DNA of 64,000 bases from Clostridia bacterium (GCA_017517745.1 JAFWYJ010000051.1:1-64000); one strand, 5' to 3'; shown: positions 33,689 through 42,741, counted from the stretch's first letter. The notes: a model not told the origin generated them from the sequence alone. Translations and numbers: made by a program.

Positions 33689-35539
33689 TCAATCCTTTTG
33701 CGCATAGCGCCGTGCCTGGGTTGTGAACAGAGCAAAATATTCGCCCCCTGCCTCCATCAGCTCGGCATGCGTTCCCTGCTCCACGATCTGTCCGTCGCGC
33801 ATGACGATGATCTTGGACGCGATGGTCGCGCTGGAAAGTCGGTGAGACACGAAGATCGTTGTCTTTCCCTTGCGCAAGGTTTCAAATTGGTTATAGATCT
33901 CCTGCTCGGCAAGCGGATCAAGAGATGCGGTCGGCTCGTCGAGGATCAAAATATCGGAACCTGCATAATAGGCTCTTGCAATGGCAAGCTTTTGCCACTG
34001 CCCGATCGAGGGTTCGGTGCCGCTCTTTTCAAAAACGCGCATCAGGGGCGTCTCATAACCGTTGGGCAGACGCTCGACAAACGATTCCGCGCCCGATTTT
34101 TGCATCGCGTCACGCAACGCCTCCTCGCTGTCTTCGCGGGCAAGGTTTCCGAAGCGGACGTTGTCGGAGACAGACACCGCGTACTTTCCGAAATCCTGGA
34201 AGATCGCGCCGTACAGACGGTACAGATCCTCGACGTAATAATCCCTCAGATCGTGACCGTCCAAAAGGATCACGCCCTCGGTGGGATCGTAGAGCCTGGT
34301 CATCAGCTTGATCAGCGTAGTCTTTCCCGCACCGTTCAATCCGACGATCATGGTCAGTTCCTCGGGCTCGAACACCACGTTGACGTCCTTCAAAACGTAG
34401 GTATCCGCATCCGGATAGCGGAAGCTGACGCCCACAAATTCGATCTTGTGTGCCTGACCGGGAGAAATGTGGCGCAACTCGCGGCAGGTCTCCTTGATTT
34501 TGGATCTTTCATCCAAAAAGGACATCAGATTGTCAATAAACAACGTTCCTTCATAAACCGACGCCGACAGCGCGATCATCGAGGAAACGTTCGATGCGAT
34601 CGAGGTCAGCGATCCCGTCAAAAGCGTATAGTCACCGATCATGATCTTGCCGACCACCACTCGATATGCAATCAGCGCAAAGAGCACACAGCTCGTCAGC
34701 GAGGAAAAAACGGTGATCAGCGTATAGAGAACGTTCTCCTTGACGATGAGACGCTTGAGTCCCTTAAAATATTTTGCGAATACCTCTTTGTATTTGGCGA
34801 TGAAATATTTTGACAGAGAGAAAATCTTGATCTCCTTGACCAGATCCTTGTTGACCAGCACAGAGGAATAATAATTCATCTCACGGCGGTTGCGGGAATT
34901 GTACTTGATATATTCAAACAGCTTTTTGCGGTATGTAAAGTTGATCAGCGCCGCAGGGATCGAGACCGCGATCATACAGACCGCCGCAAGCGGCATCGCG
35001 CTCGAAAGCACGATGAAATAAGAGGTCAGAGAAATGACCGTACTCAGCATGGTAAAGGAGGAGTGCAAAATCGACACCGGTCGCGAACCCGCTTCCCTGT
35101 CGGCGTTCTCCAGCTTTTCAAAAAACGCGGGCGTATCAAACGAGGACAGATCGATCTCCTGCGTTTGATTCATGATCAAAAGCTTGATGTGCGCAACCAG
35201 ACGCTCTCCCACCAAACGCATGACGGTGGAATTGATGCGGCCGATCAGATTTCCCAAAATTTTGAAGATGAAAAAGAAGATCAGCCAAAACACCAGTTGG
35301 GTTTTGATGAGCGTTCCGAAATCCGCCTCCTGCAAGGGATGCTGAATCAAAAATTGCAGCTCGTTCAAAATATTTTTGGAAAGGATCGCGCTGATCACGG
35401 GAATACAGCCCTCGACGATCGAGATGAACAGCATCAACAACATCGAGCCGCGTCCCGAGTCCCACACCAATCGATAGGTATAAAACAGTCTCTGCAGAAA
35501 CTCCCTTACACTTTTAAATTTCTTTTTTTCATTCGTCAT
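33689..35539 (-). CDS. ABC transporter, fused permease and ATP-binding domains
   Basis: The 616-residue protein is a half-size exporter. About 330 residues with six hydrophobic segments are followed by an ATPase domain: Walker A GLNGAGKTTL, signature SIGQWQKLAIARA (variant of LSGGQ), Walker B ILILDEPTASLD, and H-loop SHRL. It should work as a homodimer or heterodimer exporting peptides, lipids or drugs; the substrate is unknown. The start is set by a perfect promoter at 35586-35614, which excludes longer frames. The ATG at 35539 begins MTNEKKKFKS. The glycosyltransferase gene upstream on the same strand may be a separate unit. Confidence 0.9.
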   Translation of the reverse strand: MTNEKKKFKSVREFLQRLFYTYRLVWDSGRGSMLLMLFISIVEGCIPVISAILSKNILNELQFLIQHPLQEADFGTLIKTQLVFWLIFFFIFKILGNLIGRINSTVMRLVGERLVAHIKLLIMNQTQEIDLSSFDTPAFFEKLENADREAGSRPVSILHSSFTMLSTVISLTSYFIVLSSAMPLAAVCMIAVSIPAALINFTYRKKLFEYIKYNSRNRREMNYYSSVLVNKDLVKEIKIFSLSKYFIAKYKEVFAKYFKGLKRLIVKENVLYTLITVFSSLTSCVLFALIAYRVVVGKIMIGDYTLLTGSLTSIASNVSSMIALSASVYEGTLFIDNLMSFLDERSKIKETCRELRHISPGQAHKIEFVGVSFRYPDADTYVLKDVNVVFEPEELTMIVGLNGAGKTTLIKLMTRLYDPTEGVILLDGHDLRDYYVEDLYRLYGAIFQDFGKYAVSVSDNVRFGNLAREDSEEALRDAMQKSGAESFVERLPNGYETPLMRVFEKSGTEPSIGQWQKLAIARAYYAGSDILILDEPTASLDPLAEQEIYNQFETLRKGKTTIFVSHRLSSATIASKIIVMRDGQIVEQGTHAELMEAGGEYFALFTTQARRYAQKD

Positions 35540-35585
35540 TGCTTTCTTTACCGTTCCTTCAATGATTCCGCCCAAGATATACTTT

Positions 35586-35614
35586 ATTATACTACGCTTT
35601 TCGACCGATGTCAA
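35586..35614 (-). promoter_or_regulatory. Perfect SigA promoter of the ABC exporter gene
   Basis: Minus strand: TTGACA, 17-base spacer, TATAAT. Confidence 0.9.
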
Positions 35615-35638
35615 GTATCTGTTTTCCCCACCCGTCTT

Positions 35639-36757
35639 TCAAGAGCGATCTTTCATGAGTTTCTCATAGATTACGGTCACTTGATCTGCCATGCTCTTTG
35701 CGGTGTAACGTTCCAGATATCGCACACGGGCGGCATCCCGCATACGTTTTTCCAGCTCCGCGTCGCAGGCAATGCGCTCGATCGCCTCCGCCACCGCCGC
35801 AAAGTCTCCCACGGGAATCACAAATCCGGCGTCACTCTCCCCCATCATCGCGCGGTTGCCGCCAAAGTCGCTCACCACCGAAGGCAGAGCGGCACTCATT
35901 CCCTCCGAAAGTGCCAGGCAGGAGGTCTCGGTCCCGCTCGAACAATTGACGTTGACGCGAAGCAGACGATAGATCGGTGCCATATCCTCCATAAAGCCGC
36001 AAAACACCACCCACGGAAAAATTTCCAGCTCCTCAGCCATCCGCTCCAGCGACGTGCGGCGTGACCCCTCTCCCACGATCAAAAAGCGGAAACGCCTCTG
36101 CGGACGTCGTTCCAGCAACAGGCGCGCCGCCCGCAGGAAGGTCTCATGCCCCTTGTATTCCTCCAAACGTGCGCAGATGCCCACAACGAAATCATCTTCC
36201 CGCAAGCCCCATCGTTGCCGCCAAGCGGCAAGCTCCGTCTCTCCGACCTCTCGCACGGGCTCCGAGCCGTTGATGACAACGTCGATCTGCCCCTCGCCAA
36301 TCCCCAGCTCGCGCAGATTTTGTGCCGCCGCCTCCGCCGTTGCGATCACGCGATCCGAGAGCATGCGGTTTCCAAGCCCGCAAACGACGCGAAAAAGCGG
36401 AAATCGCAAAAAGCCTTTGACGGGAAAACAGCAATGACGGGTGTGCAAAACGCCCACGCCGCAACGTCTGCCCGCGATCCGCGCATTCAGCGCGGCATTG
36501 GCATGCACAAGATCGCTCCCCGTCTCGCGGATCAGATCGCTGATTTCCCGCACCGATGCCGTCGAATACCTGTCCGCCGGCGCGTGCAAAAGACGGATCG
36601 GAACGCCCAACGCCTCCACGCGTCCGATCAACGCGCTCCCCGCGGGCAGTGCCACCGTGCTCTCAACCCGTTCTCTGTCAAAGTTGCGCAAAAGAGAGGT
36701 CAAAAGCACTCCTGCGCCGCCAATATTTTCATCGCTGATGACGTGTAATACCCGCAT
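35639..36757 (-). CDS. Glycosyltransferase family 4 protein
   Basis: The 372-residue protein has a GT-B fold. The N-terminal Rossmann domain starts RVLHVISDENIGGAG. The C-terminal domain carries VGICARLEEYKGHETFLRA, LIVGEG and ETSCLALSEGMSAALPSVVS, where the EX7E-type motif sits in the donor-binding site. GT4 enzymes transfer sugars from nucleotide-sugar donors, often in polysaccharide or glycolipid synthesis. GGAGG 6 bases upstream selects the ATG at 36757. No polysaccharide cluster surrounds it. The neighbours are an ABC exporter downstream and a DUF2752 membrane protein upstream, separated by a terminator. Confidence 0.92.
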   Translation of the reverse strand: MRVLHVISDENIGGAGVLLTSLLRNFDRERVESTVALPAGSALIGRVEALGVPIRLLHAPADRYSTASVREISDLIRETGSDLVHANAALNARIAGRRCGVGVLHTRHCCFPVKGFLRFPLFRVVCGLGNRMLSDRVIATAEAAAQNLRELGIGEGQIDVVINGSEPVREVGETELAAWRQRWGLREDDFVVGICARLEEYKGHETFLRAARLLLERRPQRRFRFLIVGEGSRRTSLERMAEELEIFPWVVFCGFMEDMAPIYRLLRVNVNCSSGTETSCLALSEGMSAALPSVVSDFGGNRAMMGESDAGFVIPVGDFAAVAEAIERIACDAELEKRMRDAARVRYLERYTAKSMADQVTVIYEKLMKDRS

Positions 36758-36774
36758 ACTGCCTCCAAAAAGAA

Positions 36775-36809
36775 AAAACGTCGGTAGCATTAGTATGCAC
36801 GGACGTTTT
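36775..36809 (-). terminator. Terminator of the DUF2752 gene
   Basis: AAAACGTC pairs with GACGTTTT across a loop. On the minus strand TTTTTTC follows. Confidence 0.8.
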
Positions 36810-36822
36810 CTTTTTTATCAGT

Positions 36823-37272
36823 TTATCTACGAAGGCCCTGCCAAAACCTGCCCAGATCTCCGACGGGATCGTAGCCATGCGCGATCATCAGATAGTTTCG
36901 CAGCACCGCGTAGAGGATCATGAAAACCGCAAGCGCGATCCACCCCCAACCCGGAAGGATCAAAAGCCGCTCCTTGCCGCGCAAGAGGCGGATCAAGGCG
37001 ATCACGTCAAGCACCGCGGCAAGCACTGCCACGAAAGCAACGAAAAAATTGAAGCGAAATGCAGCCAAAAGATCGAAATGCAACAATGCCTCGAGCGCAC
37101 GCGTACCGCCGCACAGCGGGCAGTAGACGAAAAAGTAATCGTGAACCATGCATCCCGCCATAAACTGTGTCATGTGAGCCGCAACGGCACGGTAGAGCGG
37201 AAACAGCAACAGCAAGCACAAAACGAGCGCGTGAAAAAGAAGAAAGTTCTTTGCCGAACGACGGTTGATCAT
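36823..37272 (-). CDS. DUF2752 membrane protein
   Basis: The 149-residue protein has three to four transmembrane helices and the family motif CPLCGGTRALEALL in the middle. DUF2752 proteins are small membrane proteins of unknown role in many bacteria. The ATG at 37272 follows AAGGAAG. A longer in-frame start at 37305 exists but has no ribosome binding site. It is divergent from the DUF4190 gene and ends in its own terminator. Confidence 0.82.
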   Translation of the reverse strand: MINRRSAKNFLLFHALVLCLLLLFPLYRAVAAHMTQFMAGCMVHDYFFVYCPLCGGTRALEALLHFDLLAAFRFNFFVAFVAVLAAVLDVIALIRLLRGKERLLILPGWGWIALAVFMILYAVLRNYLMIAHGYDPVGDLGRFWQGLRR

Positions 37273-37341
37273 GTGTTTTACTTCCTTAATAGCTTTTATG
37301 ATCATATTTTATCATATTCCGAAAAAAATTTCAAGATGATA

Positions 37342-37370
37342 TTGCATTTTGAAATTCCTTATGATATAAT
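37342..37370 (+). promoter_or_regulatory. SigA-type promoter of DUF4190 gene
   Basis: TTGCAT, 17-base spacer, TATAAT, 48 bases before the start codon. Confidence 0.7.
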
Positions 37371-37417
37371 TTTAATATAGTTATTCCCAACAATTCAAGG
37401 AAAGCGAGGAACTCCCC

Positions 37418-37855
37418 ATGAACAACTTTGATTACACACCGCAAAACGATCAACAACCGCCGATCAACTTTGATATGGCACCGCAGCAGCCCTCCAAAAA
37501 CGGCAAAGGCTTTGCGATCGCCGCACTCGTTCTCGGCATCGTTTCGCTCGTCTTTATTTGCTGCTGCTGCGTTCTTTACCGCGTAGCCATCGTTCCCGCG
37601 ATCCTCGCCATCGTCATGGCAGTCCTTGCAAAGCGCGACAACGGCGGAAAAATGCAGGGCATGGCAACCGCAGGTCTCATCCTTGCCATCATCGCCATCG
37701 TGCTCTTCGTTTGTCTGATCGCGGTTGACGTTCTCTTTGCCATGGGCACGTTCAACGAGGCTTTGGACGAATTCTTCTATGAAACCTTCGGTATGTCCAT
37801 GGAGGAATACATGGAGCTCTACTCCAACGGCGAAGTCCCCTTCCCCACCGAATAA
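37418..37855 (+). CDS. DUF4190-type membrane protein
   Basis: The 145-residue protein has a Gln/Pro-rich soluble start (about 30 residues), then two hydrophobic hairpins (GFAIAALVLGIVSLVFICCC and GLILAIIAIVLFVCLIAVDV) separated by a short loop with MAVLAKRDNGGKMQGMATAG. The AxAxLVLGI...AGLxLxI pattern is typical of DUF4190 proteins. An acidic C-terminal part follows. A run of four Cys (ICCCCVL) in the first helix is notable. Function unknown. GAGGAA precedes the ATG. Confidence 0.8.
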   Translation: MNNFDYTPQNDQQPPINFDMAPQQPSKNGKGFAIAALVLGIVSLVFICCCCVLYRVAIVPAILAIVMAVLAKRDNGGKMQGMATAGLILAIIAIVLFVCLIAVDVLFAMGTFNEALDEFFYETFGMSMEEYMELYSNGEVPFPTE

Positions 37856-37874
37856 CCCTTCAAGCAAAAAATCG

Positions 37875-37909
37875 GCGTCCCGAATGCGATCGCATTCGGG
37901 ACGCTTTTT
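37875..37909. terminator. Perfect-palindrome bidirectional terminator
   Basis: A 30-base perfect palindrome (37875-37904, centre GCGATCGC) with a T run on both strands. It separates convergent DUF4190 and ASRT genes. Confidence 0.9.
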
Positions 37910-37920
37910 GTCGGTTCAGA

Positions 37921-38286
37921 TTAGAATCCGTAGCCTGCAAGGCTGTAGTATGCCATGTTGGTCTGTCTGACGTCGAGTCTGCCAAAGCAAGCGCAGACGG
38001 GGACGTTGGAGATGACGTGAAGCGCATACTGACCGAAGGGGATCTGATATTGCTCCTTGCCGATCGGTCCGTCGAGTCTGAGACAGGTCGTGCGCTCGGC
38101 GCCCAGATCCAGCGTGATCTTGTCGTAGGGTGCCTTATCCTCGAACAGCACCTTGATGGTGATCTTGGCGTCCTTTTTGGAGACGTTGGTGATCATCAGT
38201 GCCTCGTGTCCCGCAAAGTTCGGGTTGTCGCCTGCGGGGGGCAGGTCTCCGTCGCAGAATACCCAGTTTTTCTTTCCGTTCTTCAT
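37921..38286 (-). CDS. Sensory rhodopsin transducer (ASRT)-family beta-sandwich protein
   Basis: The 121-residue protein matches the ASRT family (Anabaena sensory rhodopsin transducer). It has WVFCDGDLPPAG near the start, HEALMITNVSKKDAKI, FEDKAPYDKITLDLGAERT and a C-terminal GRLDVRQTNMAYYSLAGYGF. Outside photosensing bacteria this family occurs in sugar-metabolism settings, and no rhodopsin is visible here, so a sugar- or ligand-binding role is more likely. AAAGGAG precedes the ATG. It is the last gene of the M81-M24-ASRT operon. Confidence 0.87.
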   Translation of the reverse strand: MKNGKKNWVFCDGDLPPAGDNPNFAGHEALMITNVSKKDAKITIKVLFEDKAPYDKITLDLGAERTTCLRLDGPIGKEQYQIPFGQYALHVISNVPVCACFGRLDVRQTNMAYYSLAGYGF

Positions 38287-38304
38287 GATCTTCTCTCCTT
38301 TATG

Positions 38305-39477
38305 TTACTTTACGTAGTTGAAAAGCTCTTCCTCAAATTCGGGGCAGAGCGGCTCAGCGCCGTTCTCGGTGATGACGTAGCAGGTCTCGACGCGCAGACC
38401 GTTGAGCGTGGGATGACCGAAAAAGCTGACGTCGACGTTGACGATCATGTTCTTTTCCAGCACGTCGTCACTGTTCGGGCCGAAGAAAGGTGCCTCTGCC
38501 TCCATCAAGCCCATGGTGTGCGCGAAGGGACAAACGAGATATTTCAGATAGCCACCCTTTTCATAGAGCTTTCTGCCCTCTGCGTCGATCTGTCTGCCGC
38601 TGTTGCCGATCTTGAGCATGCTCTTGGTCAGCTTCATGACCTCGATCATGTCGATCAGGCACTTTCTCTGCTCGGGCGTATATTCGCCGCTGACGGGAAC
38701 GGTGTGACCGAATGTGCCGGCATAGCCGTTGACGCGGGGCGCGATGCCCAGCATGACCATCTCGCCGTTCTCCATGATCTTGTTGGTGGCGGTGGGAACG
38801 ACGGCGTTGGAGCGAATGCCGCTTCCGACGATGGTGCGGTATGCAAAGCTGTCGGCACCGTTCTCACGGCAGACCGTCTCACCCGCAGCAGCGACCTCAA
38901 ATTCCTTGTTGCCCGCCTTGACCTTCTCAGCCATTGCCTTGTAGGCTTTGCAAGCGAGTCGGGTTGCGGCACGTGCCTGCTCAACCTCCCAATCGCTCTT
39001 GATATAGCGAAACTTCAGATAGTCCTCGGTGATGTCCACCACGTCACAGCCCGCAAAGCCGGCAACCAGATCCTGATGAACGGCATAGGGCATATCGGTC
39101 GTGCCGACCAGACCCACGCGCTTGACCGGGAATTTCGCGTTCAGCTCGGCGAAAAGATCCGAGAAGCTGATGATGGTGGCAAGAGGATACTCCTCGTCGG
39201 GCACCATGAATACGGGGAAACAACGAACGTCGGTGATCGCGGAATCCTGCTTTGCGAAGGGCTCGCTTTCGGGACCGCCCAAAAGCATGGTCGTTCCGTC
39301 TCTGCCGACGAGAACGGCACCCTTCTCGAACTGACCGCACCAGCCGGTGAGATACCAGCCGTTGGCGACGTTCAATTCATCAAAATAGATGATCGCGATG
39401 TCAACGTCCTTGTCGTTGAGCAGCTTGACGACCTTTGCCACTCTGTTTTCGGTTTCTTGCTTGTTGTAATATGCCAT
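38305..39477 (-). CDS. M24 (pita-bread fold) peptidase/creatinase-like protein lacking metal ligands
   Basis: The 390-residue protein has an N-terminal creatinase-type domain and a C-terminal pita-bread domain. The catalytic-area His is kept (FAHTMGL). The positions that hold the two metal-binding Asp residues in aminopeptidases read MLGIAPRVNGYAGTFGHT, with no Asp, and the Glu of EPG-type motifs is Asp (IVNVDVSFFG). The last ligand Glu remains (LRVETCYV). This loss resembles the metal-free creatinase branch rather than a prolidase, so it may hydrolyse a small guanidino or amide compound. The start follows GGAGG at 39477. It sits 18 bases before the ASRT gene. Confidence 0.83.
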   Translation of the reverse strand: MAYYNKQETENRVAKVVKLLNDKDVDIAIIYFDELNVANGWYLTGWCGQFEKGAVLVGRDGTTMLLGGPESEPFAKQDSAITDVRCFPVFMVPDEEYPLATIISFSDLFAELNAKFPVKRVGLVGTTDMPYAVHQDLVAGFAGCDVVDITEDYLKFRYIKSDWEVEQARAATRLACKAYKAMAEKVKAGNKEFEVAAAGETVCRENGADSFAYRTIVGSGIRSNAVVPTATNKIMENGEMVMLGIAPRVNGYAGTFGHTVPVSGEYTPEQRKCLIDMIEVMKLTKSMLKIGNSGRQIDAEGRKLYEKGGYLKYLVCPFAHTMGLMEAEAPFFGPNSDDVLEKNMIVNVDVSFFGHPTLNGLRVETCYVITENGAEPLCPEFEEELFNYVK

Positions 39478-39509
39478 GATTTTATCCTCCAAATATTTTG
39501 ATCGTATGT

Positions 39510-40904
39510 TTAAGCTCTCCACTCGAAGTCCTCGAGCGGGAACATGGGTCTCATGATTTTGGTCAATCCGAGTCTTGCAAGCTCGACACAGCTTGCTCCG
39601 TCCGAAAGCGCAAACAGCTCTCTGTCGGCAAAGGGCTTGAGCTCGGTGAAAAGATAGCCCAGCTTGACCACGACGACACGATAGGAAAGCAGATCGACGT
39701 TGGCGCAGTCAAAGTTTCCTTTTTCGATGAAGGCACTGCGATATTCGGTGAAAACGACGTCAACGTTGCCGACCGTGAGCGTCAGACTCTTGCCGATGAT
39801 CTCCTTCGTCCAACCGAGAATGTCTCCGTGCGACTTGACCTTGGCGCGAAGTCCGCCCAGTGCCGCCACCGAGACCTCCTCGCCGTCACGCGCCGCCCAA
39901 AGAGAATTGACGGTCTCTCCGTCGGTGATGCCCGCAACACAGGTCGGTTTTTCTGGCTTTGCCGCCAAAATCAGGCGCAAAATCTCGGTTCTGTCTCCCT
40001 CGGCTCCCGCCGTGGTGTTGTCTCCGCTATCGGTGATGAAGATCCTTCCCTCGTCTCCCTCCATCGCGCGTTTGACACATTCCTCGGGCAGCTCTGCCTC
40101 ACACAAAAAGCGGTAATCGCGACGCGTTGCCCAGAGCTTGTTGGCAAGATCCTTCGCCACCTGCTCGGCGCGTTCCCGATTCAAGGCACAGACCACGGTC
40201 GAGGCACTCGTGTTGGGCGCGTCGATCCAACAATGTCCCAAAAAGAGATTGGCGGTCAGAATATCCGCCTCCGCTTCCAGCGAAAGCGTTTCCTCAATCA
40301 AGCCCTTGAGCGGCTCGTATGCGGTTTGGAGCGTATCGTTCTTGAGCAGGAACGGAACGCGCACCGTCACGGCGTGCGGCTTGATGCCGTTTTCCAGACA
40401 GTAGACCAACGCTCGCGCCGAGCGAAGCTGACATTCGACTTGATCGACGTGCGGAACCGTCTTGAATCCGCTGATGATGTCGGCATACGAGGTCAACTCG
40501 TCGGTAATGTTTGCGTGCGCGTCGAGCGAGATCGCGAAGAGGCATTTGTCCGAGACCAACTTTTTGATCTGTTTGAGCAGATAAAGCTCGCCGCTGCCGA
40601 TCTCATCGACTTCCATGCTACCGTGAAAGAAGATGTAGACGCCGTCGAGATCGGGATTGGCTCTGACACCGTCGAGGATCTGCTCGGCGTAGTAATGATA
40701 GGTGTCAAGCTCGACCGTACCCGAAGGAAGTGCCACGGCATAGACCGTCGGAACAATCTCATAGCCCTTCTCGAGAAAGATCTCCTTCACCGCAAGCTTT
40801 TGAAAAATATCGTCTCCGCGAAAATATTCAAAATCATGCTTTTGCGGATGAAGCTTCGCCAGACTGTTCGATTCACACTGAAAGGATGCAACCAAAATTT
40901 TCAT
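39510..40904 (-). CDS. M81 (MlrC-like) metallopeptidase-family protein
   Basis: The 464-residue protein matches the M81/microcystinase C family. It has MKILVASFQCESNSL, FFHGSMEVDEIGSGE, and the zinc-site block SLDAHANITDE with ASP-128, HIS-130 and a further His-152 in TVPHVDQ. The C-terminal half carries FITDSGDNTTAGAEGDRTE. The family hydrolyses small peptides or related amides. AGAGGTGA precedes the ATG. It leads an operon with the M24-like and ASRT genes, with an AraC regulator divergent from it, which suggests an inducible route for a specific small compound, still unidentified. Confidence 0.87.
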   Translation of the reverse strand: MKILVASFQCESNSLAKLHPQKHDFEYFRGDDIFQKLAVKEIFLEKGYEIVPTVYAVALPSGTVELDTYHYYAEQILDGVRANPDLDGVYIFFHGSMEVDEIGSGELYLLKQIKKLVSDKCLFAISLDAHANITDELTSYADIISGFKTVPHVDQVECQLRSARALVYCLENGIKPHAVTVRVPFLLKNDTLQTAYEPLKGLIEETLSLEAEADILTANLFLGHCWIDAPNTSASTVVCALNRERAEQVAKDLANKLWATRRDYRFLCEAELPEECVKRAMEGDEGRIFITDSGDNTTAGAEGDRTEILRLILAAKPEKPTCVAGITDGETVNSLWAARDGEEVSVAALGGLRAKVKSHGDILGWTKEIIGKSLTLTVGNVDVVFTEYRSAFIEKGNFDCANVDLLSYRVVVVKLGYLFTELKPFADRELFALSDGASCVELARLGLTKIMRPMFPLEDFEWRA

Positions 40905-40939
40905 AGCGTCACCTCTGTTAAAATCATATTTTCGAACCT

Positions 40940-40968
40940 ATTTTATCACAACGATTTTCCAAAAACAA
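40940..40968 (-). promoter_or_regulatory. Promoter of the M81-M24-ASRT operon
   Basis: Minus strand: TTGTTT, 17-base spacer, TAAAAT, about 36 bases before the start codon. Confidence 0.6.
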
Positions 40969-41041
40969 GGTAAAAACCGCCTCAAAAATGGTAAAAAATA
41001 AAAGTTATTTTATTTGTTTATGATTTTCTCCCATATCCGCC

Positions 41042-41070
41042 TTGAAAAATCGAAAAAAATATGATACACT
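41042..41070 (+). promoter_or_regulatory. Candidate promoter of AraC gene
   Basis: TTGAAA, 17-base spacer, TACACT, 24 bases before the start codon. Confidence 0.55.
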
Positions 41071-41093
41071 ATAGGCAGAATGGAGGGTCGGAT

Positions 41094-41951
41094 ATGAAAA
41101 AATACTATCGTTACGCAGTCAAAAAAGCCATCACCGTCAAAAACCTCACCACCATCGAATCTCTCGAGGTGTCGCCAAGCTTTTCCTATCCCACCGAGGC
41201 GCACGATTTTTACGAGCTGGTCTACGTCGACAGCGGAAAACTCGATTGCCGCGCGGGAGACGGCGAGGTGTGCCTGTCACAGGGCACCATCCTGCTCATC
41301 GCCCCCGCAGTCCCTCACTCCTATCGTGCGGTGGAAAATATTCCCGCCTCCTTTTTCATTCTCTGCTTTCATTCGGCATCCGCGCCGCTCACACTGCTGG
41401 ACAAACCGATTTCATTGGGAAGCGAGGAACGCCGTTTGTTTTCCAAAATCGTCAAAGAAGCAAAAAACGCCTTTGCGTTCCCCTTCAACCGCAAGCTCCA
41501 TCCTCTCCCCTCCCCCTCCTTCGGCGCGACACAGCTCGTGGTGGGAAAGCTGGAGGAGCTTCTGATCGAGCTGATCCGAAACGAGCTCAAGGAAAGCCGT
41601 CTGATGCGCCCGATCATGAACAGCGTGGAGCTGGAAAACAAGCTTGCCGAGGAGATCGTGCTTTTGCTCAAGCGGCACGTCTACGGTCGCATCACACTCG
41701 AGGAGATCAGCGCCGAGACCTTTTACAGCAAGACCTATCTCAACGGCATCTTCAAAAAAAGCACGGGACTGACCATCATTCAGTATTATCAAAAGCTCAA
41801 GGCAGAGGAGGCAAAAAATCTGTTGCGCGAGAGGGCTTCCACGGGCGAGGTCGCCGCAAAGCTCTGCTTTGACAGCGCAACCTATTTCGTCAAATTCTTC
41901 AAAAAACACACCGGCATGACGCCGACCGAATACCGAAAGAAACTCTTATAA
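41094..41951 (+). CDS. AraC-family transcriptional regulator
   Basis: The 285-residue protein has a cupin-like N-terminal sensor (HDFYELVYVDSGKLDCRAGD, ILLIAPAVPHSYRA) and a C-terminal AraC DNA-binding domain (RITLEEISAETFYSKTYLNG, IFKKSTGLTIIQYY, ending in FVKFFKKHTGMTPTEYRKKL). GGAGGG selects the ATG at 41094. It diverges from the M81 operon with about 190 bases between, and is the natural candidate to control it. The inducer is unknown. Confidence 0.92.
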   Translation: MKKYYRYAVKKAITVKNLTTIESLEVSPSFSYPTEAHDFYELVYVDSGKLDCRAGDGEVCLSQGTILLIAPAVPHSYRAVENIPASFFILCFHSASAPLTLLDKPISLGSEERRLFSKIVKEAKNAFAFPFNRKLHPLPSPSFGATQLVVGKLEELLIELIRNELKESRLMRPIMNSVELENKLAEEIVLLLKRHVYGRITLEEISAETFYSKTYLNGIFKKSTGLTIIQYYQKLKAEEAKNLLRERASTGEVAAKLCFDSATYFVKFFKKHTGMTPTEYRKKLL

Positions 41952-41957
41952 AAAGCA

Positions 41958-41994
41958 ATGCAGGACGCACACTTGGTGTGCGTCCTGCATTTTT
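41958..41994. terminator. Bidirectional terminator between AraC and ThuA genes
   Basis: ATGCAGGACGCACAC pairs with GTGTGCGTCCTGCAT around a TTG loop, with T runs on both strands. Confidence 0.9.
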
Positions 41995-41997
41995 CAA

Positions 41998-42741
41998 TTA
42001 TTTGTTAAACTCATTGATGATCGGCTCGTGAACCTTCGGTGCGCCCTCGGGGATCTCGTAGCCAAGCTCGTTCGGCTTTGCCCAGCGGACCGCGTTGGTG
42101 ATGATGCGCTGCACGTAGGGGTTGTAGAGCGCACGGCACTCCTCGTGACCGGGCTGGAAATAGAACAGCTTGCCGGCGCCGCGATGGAAGCAAGCGCCCG
42201 AGCGCATGATGTGTCCGTCCTCATACCAACCGCCAAAGACCAGCGCGTCGGGCTGAGGGATGTAGAAGGGTTCGCTGTAAAGCTCCTCTTCCTCGATCAG
42301 GAAGTGATCGGGAATGCCCGCCGCGATCTCGTGCGAGGGCATCAGCGTCCACATGATCTCCTTCTGATTTCTGCCCCAGGAAAGGTTTCCGTTCGTACCC
42401 ACGATCTGACGGAAGGGCTTGGAATGGTGCGCCGAGTGCAGAGCGACAAAGCCCATCTTACCCTCATATACGCGCTTTTGGATCTTGGCAGCCAGCTCGT
42501 CCTTGACCTCGCCGTGAGCAATGTGTCCCCACCAGATCAGAACGTCGATCTTCTCCAGACGCTCATCCGGCAAACCCTGATCGGGATCGTCCAGTGCCGC
42601 CAGAGAGACCTCCATGTCCTCGTTGACGTCCAAAAAGCTCTTGATCACGGCGTGCAGACCCTCGGGGTAGATCGCCTTGATTTTTTCCTTGGTTCTTTCG
42701 TGGCGGAACTCGTTCCAAACCACAACGTTGATTTTTTTCAC
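41998..42741 (-). CDS. ThuA-like (trehalose utilisation) protein
   Basis: The 247-residue protein matches the ThuA family, a glutamine amidotransferase-like flavodoxin fold. Marks are VVVWNEFRHERT, VLIWWGHIAHGEV, FVALHSAHHSKPF and a C-terminal KLFYFQPGHEEC, followed by IITNAVRWA. ThuA proteins are linked to trehalose and related sugar metabolism but their exact reaction is unsettled. A GTG start at 42741 is chosen because AAGGAGG lies 6 bases upstream, and the longer frame has no ribosome binding site. It is a single-gene unit with a good promoter. Confidence 0.9.
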   Translation of the reverse strand: MKKINVVVWNEFRHERTKEKIKAIYPEGLHAVIKSFLDVNEDMEVSLAALDDPDQGLPDERLEKIDVLIWWGHIAHGEVKDELAAKIQKRVYEGKMGFVALHSAHHSKPFRQIVGTNGNLSWGRNQKEIMWTLMPSHEIAAGIPDHFLIEEEELYSEPFYIPQPDALVFGGWYEDGHIMRSGACFHRGAGKLFYFQPGHEECRALYNPYVQRIITNAVRWAKPNELGYEIPEGAPKVHEPIINEFNK

